Of a stretch of 64,000 nt of DNA, positions 1 through 10,964 are shown piece after piece (the stretch's first letter is position 1; the number at the start of each line of letters is the position of its first letter). The notes beneath the pieces were generated by a model, which did no database searches, was not told the origin of the DNA, and saw only the letters and a list, made by a program, of their open reading frames with translations. Location of the stretch: positions 4,475,363-4,539,362 of the forward strand of contig CALNVZ010003432.1 of NCBI GenBank assembly GCA_940671915.1, written 5' to 3'. A program made the translations under genes and the position numbers. The stretch comes from Paracentrotus lividus. Taxonomy: Eukaryota; Echinodermata; Echinoidea; Camarodonta; Echinidae.

Positions 1-930
1 TAGTAAATACTTCTTACGATCTGTTTACGAACTTCATGGACTAGCTCCGGTCGGATTTCCAAAAAGGTGTTTAAAAAAAATCGGGCGCCCATCTCGTCCT
101 TAAATTTAACGGGGTGGCAACGCACCTGAAACGAGATGGACGTACTACAAACGAAATTGCCGTACTTAAATCGTTCTAAAGATGTGCTAGGACGTCATAC
201 AAACGAGCATTGTATATTAATTATTCAAGTTCTAAAATTAAACGTAGTGACAACGTTCCTTAAACGGTAGGACTTACTCTGAACGAGAAGGACGTACTAC
301 GAACATACGTTTCAATTTTTAAACAGAACGGCATGTCATAATTCCCGTCACACTGAGCTAGTTTCTCACTGCGTTCTAGGTAGTTCTTGGTGAACGGGCT
401 CAATCTGTTTACACACGGACTGAACGTAGTGCAGACCTTTTAGAATCTAGTACAAACCGTTTACAATCTGTTTACGAACTTGGCGAACGGGCCCGAACGG
501 AGAGAACGGAAAGGCATTCCGATTTTTTTGAACATGTTAAAAAAAAAATCGTACTGGCTTCAAGTTCTAAAATTATACGCAGTGACAACGTTCCTTAAAC
601 GGATAGGACTTACTCTGAACGAGAAGGACGTACTACGAACATGGTATCTAACTTTTATCATGCTGGCATAGGCATTTTAGTGACGGTTTGGACGTGCTAC
701 GAACGGTATAGAGTGAACGAGCCGTTTACTCGGTCTGAACTGGATAACAACGTATTGCGGACGCCGATAAAGATGGAATTGACGTAACGAGAACTATTTA
801 TGAACTGCCTAGTATCGTATTCAAGAAATTATTTTCAAAGTTATAAGTTCCAACCCGACCAAAGCCCGTTCAGCATTTTTTTAAAGAACGGGCAAGAACG
901 TTATAGAACGACCTCAGTGTGACGGCCCCC
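1..930. repeat. Diverged repeat rich in GAACG / ACGTACTAC words
   Basis: The segment is built from reshuffled short words such as GAACGG, TTTACGAAC, GGACGTACTACGAAC and CGTTCTA, far richer in CpG than the flanking AT-rich DNA. A block of about 80 bases at 225-304 recurs almost unchanged at 560-641 (shared words CAAGTTCTAAAATTA and GACAACGTTCCTTAAACGG). The word CGTCACACTGAG near 347 appears inverted near 911 as CTCAGTGTGACG, suggesting termini of a DNA element. No credible protein is encoded; the 63-residue frame at 480-671 runs through the repeats. The left edge is cut by the window. It could be a non-autonomous DNA transposon with subterminal repeats. The family is not recognised. Confidence 0.5.
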
Positions 931-1403
931 TAATTAATAATCATATTAAAACTTGTCATGGATTCATATTTGGTGAAATGCAAGGTACATTTAAATCTAC
1001 CTTTGAGAAAAAATAATAATAATACCAGATGCACGGTTAAGGCGGGCATAAACTTTTTGGTTTTCTGGCACGTGTGTGACATTGGGGGCAATTTTTTTTT
1101 TCAGGCTTGATTTTCTAATAATACAATCAATTTAACAACATTATTTGGGTTAGATTTAAAAGTAATAGAGGTAAATAATAATATAATGATAGTAATCCAA
1201 GTAAGGAAGTCAGCATATCCATTCCAGCCAGGGTTAAAAAAAAATGATTATTTATGTACCGTTTTTCCATCTAATTATCATTTATGTTTATAGTTTATGC
1301 AAATGAGCATGAAACAATAAAAACAAAGAAATTTCAGTATCAGAAAGAAAGGTCACTAGCGATAAAGAAGAAGTATGATTTTAAATTTTTGTGGTGATGT
1401 GTT
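931..1403. other. AT-rich intergenic DNA, nothing recognised
   Basis: AT-rich sequence with short A runs and AATAAT stretches. I see no open frame of interest, RNA gene or clear repeat boundary. Confidence 0.5.
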
Positions 1404-3059
1404 TAGTGTGGCATCCAGTGGGGAAAATATAGGTTTCGTTTGCAAGTCATGTTAATGTTTAGCAACATCTATATATATATGTTCTACTTGATCACACGAC
1501 TCGGAAAATGTATGTCGCCAAGTTTTTAATTAACCTTTTGTGACCCAAAATGAAGGTCAAAGGTCAGGCTTCATTAACATAAACATAATTTTGTTCAAAT
1601 TGTGTCAAATTTGGTATCAAATTGTAGGTAATGTTATAACTAGCAATGAAGTCAACTATCATTTTTTCACCCGACCAGTCAGTTTTGAGCAATATGCAAA
1701 TTAGTTTATTTATTATGCATAATTGAATGCATAATAGAGTCAAGTTGATGTTCGTTTTTATTATGACCTTTAAATAAAGTAAAAAGTGCAAAAAATACAT
1801 AGTTTCTACTATTTCCAGATTTTTTTAGGGTCACGTTATTTGAACTTTGACCTTAACTTGAGGTCATATATGTCAATGAAAGAGAATAGCAACGTTGATA
1901 TTCTGATTTATGGGAACAAGTTAAACAAGAATAACTATGATTATCAAAATTATTAAGCTCTAATATGGCCAATAAAACAAAGGTCAAGGCACACATAGAA
2001 AGTGTAAGGGCCAGAGTTTTCTGTCTTGATCATAGTCCTGTTTAGCCTTATATTAACTTAATAATTTTGATAACAACAGTTCTACATAATCCCTTGATAC
2101 CATGAACCAGAATATCAACGTTGCTATTATTTTTCATTGACACATATGACCTCAAGTTAAGGTCAAAGTTCAAATAACATGACGCTAAAAAACCTGGAAG
2201 TAGCAGAAACTGTGTATTGTTTGGACTTTTCACCTCATTTAAAGGTCACAGGTCAATGAAAACGAACATTTCCTGGTTCATGGAATCAAGTAGAACACAT
2301 TAACAGTGTTCAATAACATATTTCAAATAATAAGGCCCAATAAGACTAAGGTCAAGACAAAAAACTTTGGCCAAAACGTCTTTCTTGAACTTTGACCTTT
2401 GACCTGTTGGTCGTATAAGCTTAACTTTGTTGGCAACTAACTTGAATATGTTTTCCATGATGCCATCAACCAAAAAATAGAGTTCGACATATTTTTAGTT
2501 GACACATTTGACCTAGAAATAAGGTCAAAGTTCATAGAATATTCGGTTTTTACCAAATTAATGCCATTTCCAGGTTGTTAATCATCATATAAATTGACCT
2601 TTGACCTATTTTCAAGGTCATAAGGGTCACCAGAATGTGGCAACAATATTAGGCTAGTATGATTCACGTTTTAATCTTAATTAGTGTGTATTAATATTGT
2701 CTATGGATATCTTGTATCTGATCGCCTTTTAACCTGACTCTATTATGCATTCAATTATGCATAAATAAATTAATTTGCATATTGCTCAAAACTGACTGGT
2801 CGGGTGAAAAAATAATAATTGACTTAATTGCTAGTTATAACATTACCTACAATTTGATACCAAATTTGACACAATTTGAACAAAATTATGTTTATGTTAA
2901 TGAAGCCTGACCTTTGACCTTCATTTTGGGTCAAAAAAAGGTCAATAAAAAAATTGGCGACATATATTTTCTGATTCGTGTGATCAAGTAAAACACATAT
3001 ATAGATGTTGCCAAACATTAACATGACTTGCAAACGAAACGACATAGGATCCCACACTA
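1404..3059. mobile_element. Foldback (long inverted repeat) element with AGGTCA half-sites
   Basis: The left end (TAGTGTGGCATCC) and the right end (GGATCCCACACTA) are inverted copies. The similarity continues inwards for about 550 bases: 1404-1960 pairs with 2048-2275 plus 2730-3059. The right arm carries an extra 455-base segment (2276-2729) that the left arm lacks. TA flanks both tips, as expected for Tc1/mariner-type insertion, but no transposase is present. Four exact direct repeats of AGGTCA with one-base spacing lie at 1554-1566, 2393-2405, 2595-2607 and 2908-2920 (the last three on the minus strand), with many further single half-sites. Open frames in it are repeat shadows. Confidence 0.75.
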
Positions 3060-3520
3060 GTTGGAGGATCTGGACAAGTACAAGGAGAACAAGAATGTTT
3101 CGATTTCTTCTGGATTCGTTTGGATTTTTTTTATTGGCGCCTGGATTTTTCTCTTAAAATAATTCACACAAAAACGCATAGTATCACTATACTGGTACCC
3201 TTTTATTATCTTTTCTTTGAATGAATAACCAACAATCTATATTTCACTGTGGACAAGTGGCTGTATAAGAATTGAATCATGTACAAACACACACAACACA
3301 ACAAACACAAACCCACAATTACACTCACCCTAATAACACACTTCCACAATCTCTCACTCACACATTCCCCCACTTTCCTTCTTCATCCTGCTATCATTAT
3401 TTCTCTGTCTGGTTTTCATTTTTCTCTCAATTTGTTTGTGTGACGGTTGATGCGTGCGTATTAATGTGGGGAATGGGAAGTTAAAGGAAACCAATATCCA
3501 AGAAAATAAACAATTTTATA
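3060..3520. other. Intergenic DNA with CA-rich stretch
   Basis: Contains an ACACACAACACAAAC-type CA-rich tract at about 3281-3370. No gene is supported; the 70-residue frame here is a simple-sequence frame. Confidence 0.4.
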
Positions 3521-3865
3521 GGAGAGAGCACAATGAGAGGAGCAATTAAAAAAAAAAAGTTTTATCAAAATTGGTTATGAAATAAGAGAGTCATTGAAGT
3601 TTGAAAAGTCTCTATATGGGGATCCTCAAATTTGCAACATTCTTCAAAATGGCCGATTTAATGGACACTGAACTCTCCATTTTTTTTTGTACACAAATTT
3701 TCAGGTATTCCGCATTATCTCCCAAAATATACCTTACCTCCTTCTGAGCTCAACACATTTGGTGTGAAATATATTTTGCCAAGACATATGTTGAGCTCAG
3801 AAGTAGGTAACATATATTTTGAAAGAAAATGGGGAAAACCTGGGAAATTTGTGTACAAGAGATGC
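3521..3865. mobile_element. Truncated, diverged copy of the 49.3-kb palindromic MITE
   Basis: This matches the element at 49283-49871 through shared words AATGAGAGGAGCAAT, AAATAAGAGAGT, GGGGATCCTCAAATT, CAAAATGGCCGAT and ACCTCCTTCTGAGCTCAACA. It covers the left arm, the centre and the first part of the right arm, ending near GAAATTTGTGTACA, so the right tip is missing. Confidence 0.75.
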
Positions 3866-4975
3866 ACCATGCTATCAAAGTTATGTGAGCATCTGGGAGA
3901 GGGTGCTCTTAAGTTATTAACCGATTATTAACCGAGCCGGGCGAGAGACATACAAACACACACACACACACACACACACATATCTATTGCTTGCTTTTTT
4001 TCTTCTCGTCTCCTTCTTCTTCTTTCATACTCTCCAAACCTCAGGCCTTTTATAAAAATACAAGTTGATGGAAAAATAAAATAGACTATTGTTGTTGCTG
4101 TTATAGATGCCAAGTCTTGAAAAGATAGTAGTCTTCAACTTTGACCGATATGGATGCAATACCTTCTCATTTTGCCTGCATTGGCGCATTATATATACTT
4201 TAAAATTTAAATACTGGAAAGGGACATATCAGTTTCAAAATGAGTCAAATTAAAGACCGTATAGGGTTAAAACAATTTAATTTTAAATCACTTCCAATAA
4301 TGTTACTTTCAAAAGAAATATTGAGGCATATCGTTGGTAAATCAATAAATGTAAAATTGGCAAATCATTGACACGACAGATTTTGTGTCATTTCTCAAAT
4401 AGGTCAATATAAATGAGCAGAATGTAGTTGTATGATACAAACTAGACGATTCAAAATAATATCATGACTTATCTCATTTAAAATGTAAATTATTATTATT
4501 GATGAACTTTAATTCAAGTTAGATTTAGAAAAAAGATGCAAATTTTTAAATGAAGATGTGATTAAAACCTAATATCTTATTGTTCATTCTTTAGTTGTAA
4601 ATTTTAAAAGGAAAATTAATCAAAATTAATATCTGATGTCAGTTATGTGATACGTTAATTATGTTAATTCAGATACATACCTCGAAAGAAAAAATCCTTC
4701 ATATTATCATTATTGTTATCAATGAAACAGCGACAGATCCAGGGCGGACACAACAGGTATGCGTCCCCTATCTTCTTCAAAATCTATAGATTGTTGGCCT
4801 GTCCTTTGGGCTGTCCCTTGTTTGTTTGTTTGTTGTTGTTGTTGTGTTTTTTTTCTCTCCATATTTCGGGCTGCGCCCCCCCCCCTCCCTCTTCCTATTT
4901 TCGTGATCCGCCGATGAAAAAAAAATTGTAATCCGGGAAATTCCAACATCACTTCGCTTCGATGAAGCGATTGGC
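3866..4975. other. Intergenic DNA downstream of the lectin, with (CA)n
   Basis: Holds a CA microsatellite at about 3955-3979 and a pyrimidine-rich stretch after it, then AT-rich sequence and GTTT/GTT simple sequence near 4820-4850. Frames at 4713-4952 overlap on both strands and are simple-sequence frames. It presumably includes the 3' UTR of the minus-strand lectin gene, but no clear poly(A) signal could be assigned. Confidence 0.4.
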
Positions 4976-5294
4976 TTATTCATTTTGTGCCACTTTGCAG
5001 ATGTAAGGATAGTCGGCGGAACAGGGAGCGTCGTTCCAAGACTGCAGGGTATCATCAGCATCATTCCTACGCCAGAAGTGGGCGCAGTTTTCCGCAATGC
5101 CATTCGGCTCCCCGGGGATCCAGGACTCGAAGTCTGAATTGGAGGTGCCATCAGTCCATACGAATGACACAGTCGACCCAGATGTGGGTTGATGGAATCC
5201 GATCCAAGCACCGTAGTAAGTGTGGCCACGCTGCACGATCAAGATAAAGTTTACTTGTTTATTGATTGATTGATCTAGCGAAAGTCATTTATTG

Positions 5295-5376
5295 TAGCTG
5301 TTCTAACTATTTGAGTTATATGCGTTCTAATTTCTAATGTTATTAATTATTCCGTAGTGTTGGCATCTCTAAAGAT
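5295..5376. mobile_element. Fragment of the 53.9-kb MITE family, in the lectin intron region
   Basis: The words TTCTAATTTCTAATGTT, AATTATTCCGTAGTG and TTGGCATCTCT match the right half of the element at 53946-54215. Only one end is present. Confidence 0.55.
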
Positions 5377-5389
5377 GTATAATAACATT

Positions 5390-5631
5390 CCTTTTAAGTT
5401 ATTCAGCGCCAAACATTTTCGTTAAAAATTATGCTCTTTTAATCAGGATTGAGTTGCTTTTTTGATAGCATTTGTTGTTTCAATTTAGCTCCCACTTTTG
5501 CACAATTCGAAATTTACATGTTCCCAAACAATGCGCCGTGTTCATCCAAGCTAAAGACATAACGCACAAAAGTGGTACCAAAAGATGCGGAAGAGTATAC
5601 TCTTTCAGAATATGTAGGACTATAATAATTT

Positions 5632-5694
<63 letters not shown>

Positions 5695-5750
5695 ATTATC
5701 ATTTTTCTAGGTGTTTAGTTTTTTTCGACTCACTCGGTAGAAAGCAATTA
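5390..5750. mobile_element. Single arm of the 11-kb palindromic element, with (TA)n expansion
   Basis: Closely matches 11515-11815: TTTAATCAGGAT, CACAATTCGAAATT, ACATGTTC, CGTGTTCATCCAAG, TGGTACCAAA, CTTTCAGAATATGTA, TTTTTCTAGGTGT and GACTCACTCGGTA. A TA microsatellite of about 50 bases (5639-5691) has grown where the other copy has a short TTTATAAAT-like stretch. Lies in the intron of the lectin gene. Confidence 0.75.
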
Positions 5751-5899
5751 ATTTATTTTAAAAAACTCAGTAAAAGCAAACCATTAGAGAAATGACAGGA
5801 AATCAGCCTAAGCATAGCTTGTTTAAGGTGGCTTATTTATATTAACTATTAAAATAATTATATAATCAATAATCAAACTTCTCGATAAAAGTAAAAGAA

Positions 5900-6030
5900 C
5901 CAGGGGCGGAAGGTACGGGCGCCCCCGGAAGATTGCAAGAAAAATATGGACATGCATTCCTTTTGTAAAAGGACCTTTTCTTATTTTGTGAGCGCCCCGT
6001 AGGATCTGGACAACCTTCTGGATCCGCGCT
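5900..6030. mobile_element. Short hairpin repeat of the GGATCCGCCCC type
   Basis: Starts CCAGGGGCGGAAGGTACGGG and ends CTGGATCCGCGCTTGG, an imperfect inverted pair around a stretch of about 130 bases. Similar GGATCC-centred ends recur near 24369, 28835 and 46345, indicating a dispersed family. Confidence 0.4.
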
Positions 6031-6480
6031 TGGAAACCATGGATGTTTAATTATTTTCTTGCCTTTTTATATTGCCTTTCGAGAAAGTGCAGAACTTTTC
6101 AGTAAAATAAATAAACAGATAAATATTTTTTTTTAAATTAATTATGTTTTTTCATTATTCCATTATTTATTTGTATCTATTCATTATTTTATTATTTTTC
6201 ATTAATCAATTATTCATTATTATTATTATTAATTTTATTATCGTTATTATATAAATTATTATTTTTTTTTTTTTTTTTTTTTACTTTTTATTTTTTTAAA
6301 TTTTTTTTCTATTTTATTATTTTTTTTTTAATTATTTATTTTATTTTATTTATTTAATGGTTAAGGGTTCAAGTGGACCCTGCTTTCCAGCTAGAGGTTC
6401 GTTCGAACACCCTCCCCCCCCCCCCCTGGATACAGAATCTGAAATTACAACGGGGCACCAAAAGTTCTATCAATCGATTG
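6031..6480. repeat. Low-complexity T/TTA-rich tract in the lectin intron
   Basis: Long T runs and (ATT)n-like sequence from about 6120 to 6356, followed by a C run at 6411-6426. No gene seen. Confidence 0.6.
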
Positions 6481-6839
6481 GTAAGAAGGTCTGTACTCTA
6501 CCAGAGTGCCTGTTCCACCAGCATTGCTACAAAGAGATCATAGGCAAATGAGTTCTCCTCCCTAGAGTGAATGGATACTAGGTCTGCTTGTCCGTTGTCA
6601 GAGTAGTCATCCCTGCATTTTCTTTTGCAACGTTCCAGGTGACTCGATCCCCGAAGTAGCGGTAGCAGGCCCCATCGAAGGGAACCCATAATGTGGGCAT
6701 GGGCTGTGTGCCATGCAAAGCGTTGCCATGGCGACAATGACCATTGGGGATATGAATAGTTTCATCGTTGATTCTGGTATAGTAGGAAGGGGTATAAACA
6801 AAAAAATAGTGAGATATTCATGTATATAGCTGACTTTCA

Positions 6840-7160
6840 CTATGTTCAAATTATGTAAAAATACACTGTTGCTCATAAAGGTTGGATTTTTTTTTTGTAT
6901 GCGTCCAGCCACATCAGTCTACTCCGGCTTCAATTTCTAGAACTTGTTTGTCCCTGCTTTCACTTTTTGGTACCTTGCTATATTATATCTTCAACGTTTC
7001 CCCAGCCAATCCCAGGTATTGAAAAATAAAAGCAGTTTGTCAACCCCCACAGTGCCCATTTTTGCCATTTTTTCACATTTGGGCCCCTGTTTTGTTCACC
7101 CGGCTGACAGAGGCCCCCTCTGTCCTATCCCAAGAAACGCATGGGAGGTAGAGGTTCGTT
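6840..7160 (+). repeat. Copy 1 of a roughly 300-bp dispersed repeat
   Basis: The start (ACACTGTTGCTCATAAAGG) and the interior (TGCTTTCACTTTTTGGTACC, TTTGTTCACCC) resemble 25845-26150 and the reverse strand of 27018-26740. The three conceptual translations share patterns such as FVxAFTF, FxQPxP and GPxF, but none has a start or is intact. The family is unknown. It looks like a degenerate mobile-element relic rather than a gene. Confidence 0.5.
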
Positions 7161-7381
7161 ATTGTTCGTTAAGTATTATAGGTTTATGGTCAAAGACTTA
7201 GATTTATTGTCTAGGGAAGAGTCAAAGTTTATTTTATTGGGGTTTAAATGGATTTTATTCATTTTACAACATGGAAATTTCTGTCTTCCCTAAAATTTAT
7301 TGTAGAATTTCAGCCAGGCATAAATCATAAAGAAAAATAGACCATGGTTACCATTTACAACTTTTTCATTAAGGTTGAAAC
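7161..7381. other. AT-rich spacer
   Basis: No feature seen. Confidence 0.3.
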
Positions 7382-7677
7382 AAAAAAAGTCCTGTCACTT
7401 TGAACATAATCATAAAAGGTTCTTACCTCGACTTGTCAATATTTACGCTTATCACATGCATATCGCATATAGTAACATGTGAACGGCGTCTTCGCAAGAC
7501 TTATGACAAGTTCACAATCTATGTCATTGTTTTGAGCATTAATATATATGAATTGCATATTCTGATTACAACTTCAGCACAATAATGTTATAAGCTTGCC
7601 CAAATGTGTATTTCCTCCATTTAATGCCGCACATTGGTATACGTTAACTTTACATTTTACATAGAGTAGAATTGATA
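7382..7677 (-). mobile_element. Partial inverted copy of the TCAATTCTAC-TIR element
   Basis: The reverse complement from 7677 starts TATCAATTCTACTCTATG, the same tip as the element at 9019. The remainder matches that element's centre: AACGTATACCAATGTG, GTCTTGCGAAGACGCCGTTC, TGACAAGTCGAGG and CAAAGTGACAGGACTTTT. An internal portion is deleted. It lies head-to-head with the full copy about 1.3 kb away. Confidence 0.7.
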
Positions 7678-9018
7678 TGCGTGATTGTTTTTATTTTTAT
7701 TTCTTTGTTTTGAACATAAAGTAGGATAAAATATTTCAGTTTTCACCGACTCACTTCTTACTTCAACCCTCCCTAGACAAGAGACCAAAGCCTGTTGACC
7801 TTAAATCTTGATTTAATATAAGAGCAATAACAACGCGTAGCTCGGATAAATTGCTCTTGAGACTGTCAAAATATCGTACGGCCTTTTACCAAAAATCATT
7901 CGTGTATCTAGGTTTATCCAATTGGAATCAGTTGCTCGACCATATACGGCTCTCAAAATCTCTCCACTCATTCAGATAATCCTTAAGCGCACGTAGACAG
8001 ATTAGATCATCCCTCTTAATCCACGTGATCAGTATTATGACATTTATAGATCACTATTTTATTTATTGTCCATGTCGTTCCCCCTATTCATAAGTACAGT
8101 TGATCACGATCATGATCTGCGTGATTTTTTTTTCAGCCTCCGGCCGACAAAACAGTTCGCAATTATTCAAATAATATTGTCATGGGGTATGTAGTTTCAC
8201 TCGGGTCAATCCACCATCCAGAACATTGTACTTATGACTTGTTTCCTTGGGTATAGACTGGTGGCCTTGGCCCCGGCTTAACAAAAATTGCCCCGGAATG
8301 GCAAAAGGGTAACACAAAAAATGGACATAGAGATACTTTTTTTTTTCAAGTTGACCCCCTGTGAAGGGCTGGGGAAAGTTTGAGGTGTCAGGAAGTCAAT
8401 GTGTAGAAATAAAAGCCAGTGCAAAATGTAGTTACAGGAGCAAAACAAAAATATTCCTTTTTTATGACAAACCTTCAAGTAGGCCTACATGATAAATATG
8501 CGGACGTAAATTTCGGATTAAACAATCATTAAAATTTCAAAAATCTTGAATTAAGATTTTCCGTTTTTAAATCTTGTACACTATATTTTCACATGATTCA
8601 AACCCAGTAAAGTAAAACGAAAAAAGAAAGAAGACGAGAAATTTCCTTGTAAAGAGAATGTGTGACCTGCATCTTGATACTTACAAAAGTTGCTGCTTTG
8701 TGTAGATCTGTATCTTCGATTGTTGAAATCTCGTTTCAGTTGACGCCGAAGTATAACATGAGCCTTTAATATCCAAACTTCTGTCTCTCCTAAATTACTT
8801 CGTAACTTTTATAGAGAATTGATCATCAAGTTCTTCGCATGTGCGCAGATCTGCATGTGGCGGTACCAGAGAGATGGAAGAGAGAGGGGGCGAGGAGGGA
8901 TGGGGTTAGGGTGATACCCTCATTATTAAACTATGTAATCGATAAGTTTGTTAGTTGTTTTATTTTTACTCTCTGTACATAAATTATTGTTTTCCCTTCG
9001 TTTCATATCGTCTTGCCA
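7678..9018. other. Intergenic DNA, no gene seen
   Basis: Mixed AT-rich sequence with short inverted pieces and a G-rich GGGGCGAGGAGGG patch near 8880-8910. The 66-residue frame at 8278-8478 shows no recognisable domain. Confidence 0.35.
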
Positions 9019-9959
9019 TATCAATTCTACTCATGTAAATGTAAAATTAACGTATACCAATGTGCGCATTAAATCGTAATTAAACAAGGCGCGTCCATTA
9101 TCTAGAGCCAGACGCAACAAAGTGACGTTGGAAATACGGCTGAGAAGCGCAGAAATATATACAGCTGGCTGCAATAATCAAATTAGCTCACAAAAACTCG
9201 CGTAAGAAGACCCTGCAGTGGAATGGTCTTGTCCGTTCGCTTGAGCAATCTACTTGTGGAGATGAAAAAATTGATGAACTTTTATCATGTTGTTAGTTAA
9301 TAGATTCTCCAGACCAGATGGAGGAATACGCATTTGGGCAAGTTATAACATATTGAGCTGAAGTTGTATCAAGATATGCAATTCATATAATTGATGCTCA
9401 ACAGAATGACATAGATTGTGAACTTGTCACAAGTCTTGCGAAGACGCCGTTCACATGTTTCCATGCGATATGCATATGATAAGCGTAAATATTGACAAGT
9501 CGAGGAAAGAACCTCTTATGATTATGTTCAAAGTGACAGGACTTTTTTTAAATCAATTAAAACGAATGTACCATATCCGGATAGCTGAGAATTCAAGCTT
9601 TTAATTCCTTGCGAACAATATACTATAATAGTATAATGCGGCATCGACGATCAAAACTATGCAGGCATGAGTTATTTTGAGAGCAAAATATACCATATGT
9701 ACAGGAATTTGATCTGACTAGGCTTTCGAATTGACAAAGTGACAGGACTTTTTCTTTCCTTTGCAATAAGTTATTCTATTTTTGAAAAATTCAGACTCTT
9801 AACGTACTTAATCAAAGTGAACATTTTTTGAAAGGTAGTTGCTCGCCACAATAAAGAATAAAGTGAAAAACTGTCCCAAACAAAAAAAGTCAATGGGCGC
9901 GTTCGTTTGAGTAGAATGGTAGAGCCCTCTATCTCTTAAGTTTACAACTAGAATTGATA
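9019..9959 (+). mobile_element. TIR element, 941 bp (TCAATTCTA(C/G) family)
   Basis: Left tip TA|TCAATTCTAC and right tip CTAGAATTGA|TA form short terminal inverted repeats with TA flanks. The second near-full copy is at 44329-45336 and a partial one at 7382-7677. Shared internal words include GCGCGTCCATTAT, ACAAAAACTCGC, CTTGCGAAGACGCCGT, AAAGTGACAGGACTTTTT and AGGTAGTTGCTCGC. No open frame is conserved between copies, so it is non-autonomous. Confidence 0.75.
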
Positions 9960-10960
9960 TGTTTTGCTTTTTTTTTTTTTTTTTTTTTTTTTTTGCTTGT
10001 TAGAAAGTTTCAGCTGACTCGTTGGCAATTTTGTCCGACACCCCCCCCCCCATCAAAGATTCTAGCAACGCTTCTCGCTCGGAATATGAAAATATCCAAA
10101 GTTATACAAACATGTCAAGTCTACACCGTTTTGTTCCAGTGCTGAATAAAATTATACAGAACCACTTTATCCAGTCACGCAATATCATATTTCTCCGACA
10201 TGAGAGCTCTTGAAACGATATATTTCAGGCAATCAATTTGACCCCCCCCCCCGTACGAAATCCGCGACTGCCGCGCAACCGCTGCAAATTGCAACCCGCG
10301 CTCTATGACTTTTCTTTCAAATGTCCGCAACTTTTGACACCAAATTTGAAAAAATCGGACCATCCGTTGTCGTGTTATGCAACATTATGTAATCGCATGT
10401 CAGGCCAAATATTAACGAAAATCGTTATTTTGCATGCGTTTGTGTACAAAATACTCTTTTCCTAAATTGCTTTATAACATTGATAATTGTGCCTTCTAAG
10501 CCTTTTGCTTGACTTAATTTGTCTTTTATTGATCATAAAACATTTCTCAAGCATAAACATTACAAAAACAAAGAAATACATAAGAAATTAAAACATAGTA
10601 TAATAAGAAATTCACAAACAATAGAATAAAAATAATTAATTTGAAATTTCTGAATTTGTCGATTCAACACTGTTGACCTTGCTACTCAGCAACTTTTAGA
10701 AAAAATTGGGGCTCATAACTATATTTATTAATGAAATATCAACGATTTCAATAAAAAAAAATATATTAAAAAATATATATTTGCATACATGAGTATGAAA
10801 TTAGCATAAATTAAATACGTGGAATTTTGGCTTAACAACATTGTTGAAAATAACCCTTAAGCAACTGTTTTTAAAGCTTAAACATTACTGTGTTGTTTAT
10901 AATAGACCTACCATTAAACAAAAATGATGTTAAAACTTGTAAACAACCAGAGTGTTAAAA
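9960..10960. other. Intergenic DNA with T run and C runs
   Basis: A T run at about 9968-9994, C runs near 10040 and 10242, and AT-rich sequence. Overlapping frames at 9954-10465 on both strands have no recognisable domains. Confidence 0.35.
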
Positions 10961-10964
10961 ATCT

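Larger units (their letters stand above)
4976..6765 (-). pseudogene. Secreted C-type lectin, two exons, frameshifted in exon 1
   Basis: A small secreted C-type lectin domain (CTLD) protein, expected to bind sugar outside the cell. Exon 1 (6765-6531) starts MKLFISPMVIVAMATLCMA, a typical signal peptide, then the CTLD start (CPHYGFPSMGP, CYRYFGDRVTWN, ADLVSIHSREEN). Exon 2 (5230-4976) carries GAWIGFH, WTDGT, WIPGEPN, the QSWNDAPC motif and YICKV before the stop. The splice sites fit: exon 1 ends YDLF|gt and exon 2 follows a pyrimidine tract and CAG, both phase 0. EPN together with WND is the pattern known for calcium-dependent mannose-type binding. Exon 1 can only be read by changing frame twice, near 6670 and near 6618; the second site is next to T runs. 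It is therefore either a recent pseudogene or a good gene with two assembly indels. Exon 2 is intact, which favours the latter. Confidence 0.75.
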
